A stretch of DNA of 11,752 nt from UBA1151 sp963579925 (GTDB lineage: Bacteria > Chloroflexota > Dehalococcoidia > Lucifugimonadales > Lucifugimonadaceae): the NCBI GenBank assembly GCA_963579925.1, contig CAUZJA010000075.1:1-11752 (forward strand). The letters run 5' to 3'. The position numbers and the translations under genes are program-made. This document shows, piece after piece, positions 1 through 5,707 of the stretch. Positions within the stretch are counted from its first letter, which is position 1, and each line of letters begins with the position of its first letter. Under the pieces are notes generated by a model that searched no databases, was not told the origin of the DNA, and saw only the letters and a program-made list of their open reading frames with translations.

Positions 1-1171
1 CGTGGAGCGATTTCACCCCGGAGATGGTCATGCCATCTGGGCGGTCTTCCACCTCACCGCCCGCCGCCCGCAGCCACGCTACGGTTGCCGCAATCCGATC
101 AGATTCCTTGACTCGCAACTCTTCGGCCTCGGTGATCACAGTCTCGCCATCAGCAAGAGCCGCGGCGACTGCGATCACTGGTACTTCATCAATCAGCGAC
201 GGAATCAGGTCACCGCCAATATGCACGCCTCGCAGCTTGCTGGAACGAGCAATCAGATCGCCCACCGGCTCGCCCGCCGAGTCGCGCGCGTTCACAATTT
301 GGATATCAGCGCCCATCTGCTCCAGCACGGTCAGGAGTCCTGTGCGAGTGGGGTTCAGACCAACGTTTCGTACCGTGATCTCCGCATCGGGGTGCGTAAT
401 TCCAGCCACCAGCCAGAACGCAGCAGAGCTGATGTCACCGGGGATGTCCACATCCACTGACGAGAGATCGCACGGCGTGATCGAGACGTCGGGGTCATCC
501 TCAACCACCGGTGCGCCCATCGCCCGTAGCATGCGCTCGGAGTGGTCCCGGGACGCAGCGGGAGATCTCACGGTGGTCGTGCCTTCTGCACGCATTCCGG
601 CGAACAACAGGCACGATTTCACCTGAGCGCTCGCCACGGGCTGACTGAAATCGATGCCGTGCAGTTCACCGCCGTGAAACACAATCGGGGCATGCCTGCC
701 GTCATCGCGGGCTGAGATATTTGCCCCCATCTGGCGCAACGGGTCGATGACCCTGCCCATGGGGCGAGATCGAATCGACTCATCGCCGTTAAGGATTGAC
801 TGAAAATCGCGACCCGCCAGAATGCCTGACATGAGGCGGGTCGTAGTGCCGCTGTTACCCGTATCCAGAATGTCGCCGGCTTCGGTGAGCCCATTCATTC
901 CTACGCCTCGAACAACCAGGGAGTCGCCAAGGCCATCGCTACCGGGTGAGCGACGGATGTCCACTCCTAGTGCCCGGAGGATTCCAACCGTAGAGGTGCA
1001 ATCTTCGCCGGAAGAGAAGTTGGTTACACGCGCTTCTCCGTTGGCCACGGCGTTGAGCATCGCTGCACGATGAGATATCGATTTGTCACCGGGTGGCGAA
1101 ATCGTGCCTCGCAGTTTTGAGGGTCTTGATACCGTGACGGCCTTTACCGTGCCAGAGCCGCCATTGCTCAA
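1..1171 (-). CDS. aroA: EPSP synthase (3-phosphoshikimate 1-carboxyvinyltransferase), 3' end outside window
   Basis: This enzyme transfers the enolpyruvyl group of PEP to shikimate-3-phosphate, the sixth step of the shikimate pathway, in the cytoplasm. I translated the minus strand from a TTG at 1171; the frame stays open for 390 codons to the window edge, so about 40 C-terminal residues are missing. Visible family motifs are PGDKSISHR (residues 27-35, with the PEP/S3P-binding Lys30 and Arg35), GNSGTTTRL (105-113), RPMGRV (136-141), SAQVK (181-185), SRDHSERML (207-215), NPTR (273-276), IPSLIDE (323-329, catalytic Asp328) and ELRVKESDRI (351-360). The set GDKS, SAQVK, RDHSE and NPTR matches the class II type. 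Start choice: an in-frame TAA lies two codons upstream, and the first ATG (residue 38) falls after the PEP-binding loop, so the TTG is the only sensible start. That TTG overlaps the stop of the upstream dehydrogenase gene (TTGA), suggesting translational coupling. Confidence 0.97.
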   Translation of the reverse strand, partial: MSNGGSGTVKAVTVSRPSKLRGTISPPGDKSISHRAAMLNAVANGEARVTNFSSGEDCTSTVGILRALGVDIRRSPGSDGLGDSLVVRGVGMNGLTEAGDILDTGNSGTTTRLMSGILAGRDFQSILNGDESIRSRPMGRVIDPLRQMGANISARDDGRHAPIVFHGGELHGIDFSQPVASAQVKSCLLFAGMRAEGTTTVRSPAASRDHSERMLRAMGAPVVEDDPDVSITPCDLSSVDVDIPGDISSAAFWLVAGITHPDAEITVRNVGLNPTRTGLLTVLEQMGADIQIVNARDSAGEPVGDLIARSSKLRGVHIGGDLIPSLIDEVPVIAVAAALADGETVITEAEELRVKESDRIAATVAWLRAAGGEVEDRPDGMTISGVKSLH

Positions 1172-2157
1172 AACTTATCGTACTTTGGGTTGCGGTTGGC
1201 CCGCAGCTTTTCCGCAACGCCGTAGCCAACCAGCACGCCCAGCATCATGTCACCGCTAGTGGGCAGTTCGGGTCGCTGGATTTCAGCCGGGGAGATGTTG
1301 TTCTCCCAGCGGAGTCTCGCATCCCAGGCCTGGTTCATCGTTTCTGCCAACGGACCATCGGGATCTGCACGGTCTTCGCTCTCAAGCATCGTCCGGAAGT
1401 CATTCAGTTCAATAATCATCTGTTCGATCCAGTGGATCGTCATTTCAGAGTTGGCCGTGAGAGCTCCCAGATTGGTCGCGGGATCAATTCCTGCCGCACT
1501 TGATGCATCACCAAATTGCTCCGTGGCAAACTTGCTGATCTCCCTCCAGGAAGGGCTACGTGCAGCGGTTAGCATCATGGCATTGGAGACAATAACGGGG
1601 AGGTTCGCCGCCGCAGCAAGGTAGCTGTCATGCTCTTCGGAGCTAATGAAAAATGCTGTAGCGCCAAGGTCTTCAATCAAGCGAATCGTGCCGCGCACGG
1701 CCTCCTGAGGTGCCTTTGGCGATGGCGCTGCGGCCCATTTCGCGCCCTCAAACGCCGCACCGGTGGCGTCTTCAATACCGCGACCAGATACCAGCGGGTA
1801 TGTGGAAACGAAACCAACGGAATTGGGCAGCAATTCTTCCGCCCAACTGGTGATATCAGTGGCTGTGTTCGTTGTGTCAATCACAGTCGCGCCCGGACTC
1901 AGGTAGTTAGCCATATCCTCAAGAACGGAGCGCGCCGCATTGGCGGGAGTGGCGATGACAACCTTGTCCGCGCCTTTTATGGCATCAGGCATGGACCATT
2001 CGCTTTTATCCAACGCACCAGTTTTATCGGCCTTCTGCTGAACTCCAGTATCGTAGTCAAATCCAACTACTTCATACTTTTTCGAGTGGTTCAGCCGAAG
2101 GGTGTAACCAATTGAAGAGCCAATGTAGCCAAGCCCAATTATTGTTATTCGTTCCAT
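1168..2157 (-). CDS. Prephenate/arogenate dehydrogenase (TyrA) family protein, divergent
   Basis: This is a 329-residue NAD(P)-dependent dehydrogenase of the TyrA family, which oxidatively decarboxylates prephenate or arogenate towards tyrosine. The N-terminal Rossmann fold shows GLGYIGSSIG (residues 8-17) and an acidic residue after strand 2 (Asp34), favouring NAD. The C-terminal half is helical, as in TyrA, and keeps the EEHDSYLA segment (174-181). Length and layout fit the family, and the gene overlaps the start of aroA by 4 bp, which supports a role in aromatic amino acid synthesis. The odd part is that family motifs are altered: the usual HPxxG with its catalytic His reads TYPLVSG here (119-125), the usual SHLPH reads AANLPV, and the Arg-containing FRDxTRIA segment reads QFGDASSAAG (214-223). 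The ATG start at 2157 directly precedes the Rossmann strand. The family is clear; the exact substrate is not. A neighbouring or homologous reaction on another cyclic acid is possible. Confidence 0.82.
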   Translation of the reverse strand: MERITIIGLGYIGSSIGYTLRLNHSKKYEVVGFDYDTGVQQKADKTGALDKSEWSMPDAIKGADKVVIATPANAARSVLEDMANYLSPGATVIDTTNTATDITSWAEELLPNSVGFVSTYPLVSGRGIEDATGAAFEGAKWAAAPSPKAPQEAVRGTIRLIEDLGATAFFISSEEHDSYLAAAANLPVIVSNAMMLTAARSPSWREISKFATEQFGDASSAAGIDPATNLGALTANSEMTIHWIEQMIIELNDFRTMLESEDRADPDGPLAETMNQAWDARLRWENNISPAEIQRPELPTSGDMMLGVLVGYGVAEKLRANRNPKYDKF

Positions 2158-2237
2158 AAATATACCGCCCGGATGCTCCCAGAAACTTAAAGTTCGTACA
2201 GCGTCATCGTTTGAGGTGATAAGTCAGCATACAACGC

Positions 2238-2945
2238 TCACCTCACGGAGTGACCAGATGCAGATTCGATTATCAGGTCCGCGAATGGGACAAGTACGTT
2301 TGAAAGAATACCCACAGGCGTGAGGAATTCAAGGAAGAGCAACACCCCGAGGGGGCCGAAGCCGTACCGACCCAATTGGTTGAATCTACGAGCGGCAGGG
2401 ACAGGAAGGATGCCAACAGCAAGCTTGAATCCATCTAGTGGTGGGAGTGGAATCAAGTTGAACACCGCCAGAAATGAGTTCAACAGGATGCCGTACGCCA
2501 GGAAGTCAGCAATCATCGATTCTGCTGTGCCGCCGGATAGAGGTGCGTTGAATGATGGGGATCGCCAATCGAGCAAGCCTGCGCGGAATGGCAGAGCAAA
2601 CAGTGTGGCGAGCAGCACGTTGGATATAGGACCAGCGGCCGATACGAGCGCCATGCCGCGCCTTGGGTCAACAAACATGTTCATTGGATTGACCGGTGTT
2701 GGCTTCCCCCATCCGAAGAAGACGAGCAGGAAGAGAATCGCACCGTTGGGGTCGATATGAGCTCTGGGGTTCAACGTGACGCGCCCCTGGGAGAATGCCG
2801 TCCGGTCACCCAGGCGCAGCGCTGTCCAGGCATGAGTAGCCTCATGAACGGTTACAGCGCTGGCCGCTCCAAACGCCACGACAAGTAGTAGGGCGAACCA
2901 CGTCGAGGGGTCATTGCGCAGCAGGTCAAAGTTGGTTAGTAACAC
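2238..2945 (-). CDS. Compact site-2 protease (peptidase M50 family) membrane metalloprotease
   Basis: This is a 235-residue integral membrane zinc protease that probably cuts substrates within the membrane. The zinc motif HEATH is at residues 34-38 at the end of the first membrane segment (about 16-36). The third ligand motif, NLIPLPPLDG, is at 163-172 with Asp171. Further hydrophobic segments lie at about 68-79, 98-122, 145-165 and 195-230. It lacks PDZ and CBS domains, so it belongs to the short YwhC/Rv-type M50 group rather than the RseP group. The start codon is GTG at 2945, with no good Shine-Dalgarno motif before it; no alternative in-frame ATG exists before the active site. It lies 46 bp after the barrel-like protein gene and 80 bp before the TyrA-like gene on the same strand. 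Its substrate cannot be inferred from the context. Confidence 0.93.
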   Translation of the reverse strand: MLLTNFDLLRNDPSTWFALLLVVAFGAASAVTVHEATHAWTALRLGDRTAFSQGRVTLNPRAHIDPNGAILFLLVFFGWGKPTPVNPMNMFVDPRRGMALVSAAGPISNVLLATLFALPFRAGLLDWRSPSFNAPLSGGTAESMIADFLAYGILLNSFLAVFNLIPLPPLDGFKLAVGILPVPAARRFNQLGRYGFGPLGVLLFLEFLTPVGILSNVLVPFADLIIESASGHSVR

Positions 2946-2959
2946 GAGATGTGAGGAGA

Positions 2960-2986
2960 CATAGCGAGGTTTCTCAGCCCGCTATG
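2960..2986. repeat. Inverted repeat between barrel-protein and M50 genes
   Basis: Perfect 7-bp arms CATAGCG (2960-2966) and CGCTATG (2980-2986) flank a 13-base loop. GG/CC pairs just inside the loop can extend the stem with one bulged base. The repeat sits inside the 46-bp gap on the minus-strand transcript, just ahead of the GTG start of the M50 gene. There is no following T-run, so it is not a typical intrinsic terminator. It could be an mRNA processing or translation-control hairpin, or chance. Confidence 0.4.
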
Positions 2987-2991
2987 CCGAC

Positions 2992-3795
2992 CTAAAAGTC
3001 TTCTTCTTCTTCTTCGTGCTCGTGCTCATGTTCGTGATCATGATCTTCTCCGTCAGCACTGCCTGATGACGTTTGCGCTGACACAGGCTCGTCTTGGTGG
3101 TTCCGAGGCTTGCGAGCTTCCAGGCCGTTTACCCGTTCACGAAGCGTGGAGAGTGCATCATCAGATATTGAGTCAAGATCAACAATGACTGCGTCGCACG
3201 GAAGGTCGCGAAGTCGCTCAAGTTCCTCGGCCTCAGGCGACTCACTTACTCGAAGGAAGATGTGCTTGCTGACCATTGAGATAGAAGCTTGATAGCTCAT
3301 CAGCGCGGCAACCGTCAGTTCACCAACTTTCGTGGTGTAGTCAACGGTCAGGAAATCGAACGGCAGATCATCCAGGACGTGGGCATCCTGCTCCTTTACG
3401 TCCAACGGCAATGCGATGCCCTTCGCCATTCCGTCGTCCCGAAGGACCGAGGCGTGAACGTCTGTGGAGTCGATCAGAACCAGATCGCAGCCCGCATCCT
3501 TCAATGTATCCATCTCATCATGGCTAATCTTGGAGGCCTTGATGCCCCAGACGACGTCTTTGAGGGCCTCGGTAGCTGTCTTTGCCGGAACGCCATCCAG
3601 AAGCAGCGCATCCACAGATTCCACATTTGAGGAGTCCAGGAATGCTTTGGCTTTGGAGGGAGAAGTCTGACCGATGATGAGGAGGGCGGGGTTTTGCTTT
3701 GTTTCGACCCTTCGACCGAATCCCATCGGTGCGGGGTCGGTCTTGCCAAGGTTGTGCAGGCGCTCGATCAGCTCAGGCAACAGGTGGGTCTCCAT
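2992..3795 (-). CDS. Uncharacterised TIM-barrel-like protein with His/Glu-rich C-terminal tail
   Basis: I do not recognise a named family for this 267-residue cytoplasmic protein. It has no signal peptide or membrane segment. Eight short hydrophobic strands alternate with helices: ALLIIG (37-42), ALLLDG (63-68), VVWGIKA (81-87), LVLIDS (105-110), GIALPLD (126-132), DFLTVDY (147-153), HIFLRVS (178-184) and AVIVDLD (202-208). That spacing suggests a (beta/alpha)8 barrel. After about residue 225 it becomes polar, and it ends in an alternating Asp/Glu-His stretch followed by five Glu (251-265), which resembles a metal-binding or charged tail. The ATG start lies inside the end of the upstream PAC2 gene (23-bp overlap), so the two are translated from one mRNA. 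The tight link suggests that the two products act together, but no enzyme activity can be assigned. Confidence refers to its being a real gene. Confidence 0.88.
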   Translation of the reverse strand: METHLLPELIERLHNLGKTDPAPMGFGRRVETKQNPALLIIGQTSPSKAKAFLDSSNVESVDALLLDGVPAKTATEALKDVVWGIKASKISHDEMDTLKDAGCDLVLIDSTDVHASVLRDDGMAKGIALPLDVKEQDAHVLDDLPFDFLTVDYTTKVGELTVAALMSYQASISMVSKHIFLRVSESPEAEELERLRDLPCDAVIVDLDSISDDALSTLRERVNGLEARKPRNHQDEPVSAQTSSGSADGEDHDHEHEHEHEEEEEDF

Positions 3796-4690
3796 CGTTT
3801 GATTGGTGGTCGGATCCCTTGCGTAGGAACTCTTCTACTTCCGCCACAAGGGCGTCAGTGTCGGCCTCAAGGAACGTGTTCTGGTCCTCGTCCTCATCGG
3901 AATCCGAGTCATATTTCTGTTCAAGTTGTTTCACGTAGCCCTTGACCTGATCCTGGTCTTCAAGGGCGCGCTCGATGGTTGTCGCAAACTCTTCAGAGCG
4001 ATTCTGAAGTCGTTGGACATCCATCGGTTGAGATACAAATTGTTGGGCGGCCTGCACAAGCGCCAGTGTCACCACCGGGTTCGGGCGCACCTGCAAGTAG
4101 TGGGGTGCGTGACCCCAGATGCTGGCGGACTCAATGCCAACTTTTGAGACCGCGTCAATCACCACAGAAGTGATACCTGTAGGACCTTCATAGCGGGACG
4201 GGCCCCATTGGATATGCGACAGATCGGCACCCAGTTCAGTACTTGTAGCACTTGAGGTGACCCGCGGCGGGCGCGTGTGCGGAACGGCATCCAGCAACGC
4301 GCCCAGCGTTACCACCAACTCCACGTTGCACGTCTTCACCACATCTAGAATCAACTCAGAGAAACGGCGCCACTTGAGCTGAGGCTCAGAGCCGATCATG
4401 ATCACCACATCGCGCTCTTCAGGATCTTCTGGTCGCCACGCGTAGAAGCGGTACTTTGGCCACTTGATTCGGCGATTGCCAGATCGGGTCGTCGATATAG
4501 TCGGCCGTTGTTCCGTGTAGAGATGAAACTCTTCCGGGTCGATTGCCGCAAAGCGTCGAGCACCGAGGTGCCTGACCATATAGCGAGCAGCGCGCGTAGC
4601 CGCTTCAGACGCGTCAGGCCAGCCTGAAAATGCGGTGAAGAGGATGGTGCGCTTCAGTTGTGGTTTTTCGAAATATTCGAGTTCTGACAA
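3773..4690 (-). CDS. PAC2 family protein (proteasome assembly chaperone 2-like domain)
   Basis: This 305-residue soluble protein carries a PAC2 domain over roughly residues 14-225. Recognisable parts are LFTAFSGWPDASEAA (17-31), the IMIGSEPQLKW segment (97-107), TLGALLDAVPHTRPPRV (128-144), YEGPTGITSVV (167-177) and the GHAPHYL segment (193-199), all typical of bacterial and archaeal PAC2 proteins. In eukaryotes the fold assists 20S proteasome assembly; the role in bacteria is unsettled. A predicted coiled-coil/acidic segment follows (about 226-270, with the run DSDSDEDED), then a short helix. The start is TTG at 4690: an in-frame TGA lies three codons upstream, and the next Met (residue 38) would cut into the domain. 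No clear ribosome-binding site is visible. Its end overlaps the barrel-like gene by 23 bp. There is a 131-bp gap to the exonuclease gene, so a separate promoter is possible. Confidence 0.9.
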   Translation of the reverse strand: MSELEYFEKPQLKRTILFTAFSGWPDASEAATRAARYMVRHLGARRFAAIDPEEFHLYTEQRPTISTTRSGNRRIKWPKYRFYAWRPEDPEERDVVIMIGSEPQLKWRRFSELILDVVKTCNVELVVTLGALLDAVPHTRPPRVTSSATSTELGADLSHIQWGPSRYEGPTGITSVVIDAVSKVGIESASIWGHAPHYLQVRPNPVVTLALVQAAQQFVSQPMDVQRLQNRSEEFATTIERALEDQDQVKGYVKQLEQKYDSDSDEDEDQNTFLEADTDALVAEVEEFLRKGSDHQSNDGDPPVA

Positions 4691-4821
4691 ATCTAATCAG
4701 TACTTTGTGTTGTCGGTTATCGTGAGGATTCGGCCGCCGTGGCCCTGGGTTCACCAGTAGAAATGCCTATCCGCGAGTTTAGCACTGAGCACGGGGTGCG
4801 CTCTATTCCAATTGGAGACAA

Positions 4822-5652
4822 CTACCTACCCCGCGTGATGTAGTTCACCAGTTCAACGTCAAATGGGAGAGTCTCAGTGTCCACCCAGTGGCGCTTTTGT
4901 GCCGGTGGGAGATCGATTGGAAGGCTTGCACTGAGTTCATCGTAGGCAATCGATGCGAGATCAGGCAGTGATGCCACATCTTCAGCGTTGTACCGGATCA
5001 ATGTCTCCATCGCGCCTTTCTCACCCTCATCAGCCATCCGCCAGAGCGTAATTGCGTCCCTGCCACTAAGTTTGGAGAGCGCAGTTTCCCGGCCCACTCC
5101 CAGCGCTTGCTCAATTCGTTTCAATCCGCCGGTGTAGCCGGCCTTTTTCATTGCGTATCTCAAATCTAGATGTGCGGCGTGGTCAAAAAGATCGTCCTGC
5201 CCGGATTGTCGAAATTCGTGCCTCAAAAACGGCAGATCAAAACTTGCGCCGTTGAATGTAACGATCAACTTGTTCTTTGAGATCGCTTCTGGAAGATCTT
5301 CCAGATTCTCTCCGCGGGTGTAGGCCGTGAACCCGGTCCGGTCCAAAACGCCAACCATGGTGACGACTGCGTCACCGGCAGAGAGGCCAGTGGTCTCGAT
5401 GTCCAGGAACGCGGCGGCGTCAATGAAGTCCTGATAGAGACGCCACCTGTCTGAGCCAAGAATGGCGTCATTGAAATGCCGTGCGTTGCGATCTTCAAGC
5501 GCCGCTCGACCAGCATCGAGATCAGGCTCAGCAATCCACTTTTCTAGCGCTGCTGCTGGCGCTGCAGTCCAGTCAGTAATCCCAGCATCCCAGATTTTCT
5601 GTTCAACTGAGTGCCGGACGCCGGGGAACACAACAAAAGAGTTTGGAATCAT
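4822..5652 (-). CDS. YprB-type ribonuclease H-like 3'-5' exonuclease (DEDDy)
   Basis: This 276-residue protein is a predicted nuclease of the DEDD superfamily, like Bacillus YprB. The three exonuclease motifs are all present: Exo I DIETTGL (84-90, Asp84 and Glu86), Exo II FNGASFDLPFL (133-143, Asp139) and Exo III YNAED (221-225, Tyr221 and Asp225), the tyrosine placing it in the DEDDy branch. A HLDLR segment (161-165) is also typical of YprB proteins. The N-terminal part, FPGVRHSVEQKIWDAGITDW (9-28), resembles the short helical lead-in seen in this group. All catalytic residues are present, so it should be active; whether on RNA or DNA cannot be read from sequence. The ATG start at 5652 is 55 bp after the lipoprotein gene, on the same strand. 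The DNA between them contains two small hairpins, so read-through may be partial. Confidence 0.92.
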   Translation of the reverse strand: MIPNSFVVFPGVRHSVEQKIWDAGITDWTAAPAAALEKWIAEPDLDAGRAALEDRNARHFNDAILGSDRWRLYQDFIDAAAFLDIETTGLSAGDAVVTMVGVLDRTGFTAYTRGENLEDLPEAISKNKLIVTFNGASFDLPFLRHEFRQSGQDDLFDHAAHLDLRYAMKKAGYTGGLKRIEQALGVGRETALSKLSGRDAITLWRMADEGEKGAMETLIRYNAEDVASLPDLASIAYDELSASLPIDLPPAQKRHWVDTETLPFDVELVNYITRGR

Positions 5653-5655
5653 CGT

Positions 5656-5689
5656 GCAGCAAATCTAGCTGCCCAGGCACCAATGTGCC
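5656..5689. repeat. Two adjacent small inverted repeats between lipoprotein and exonuclease genes
   Basis: GCAGC (5656-5660) and GCTGC (5668-5672) form one 5-bp stem with a 7-base loop. GGCAC (5676-5680) and GTGCC (5685-5689) form another with a 4-base loop. Both lie in the 55-bp gap downstream of the lipoprotein stop. No T-run follows on the minus strand, so termination is doubtful. They may stabilise an mRNA end or be chance. Confidence 0.3.
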
Positions 5690-5707
5690 AGACGTACCTG
5701 TCGGAAA

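Noticed and set aside
24..626. Long plus-strand open frames opposite aroA (also 2-460 and 822-1073)
   Set aside because: They lie antisense to a frame with unbroken EPSP synthase motifs, and their translations are low-complexity Ser/Arg/Ala shadows without any family features.
4691..4821. Promoter or terminator between the exonuclease and PAC2 genes
   Set aside because: I checked the minus strand for -35/-10 pairs and stem-loops with T-runs. Only a weak GGCC/GGCC stem and isolated partial boxes were present, which is not enough to call.
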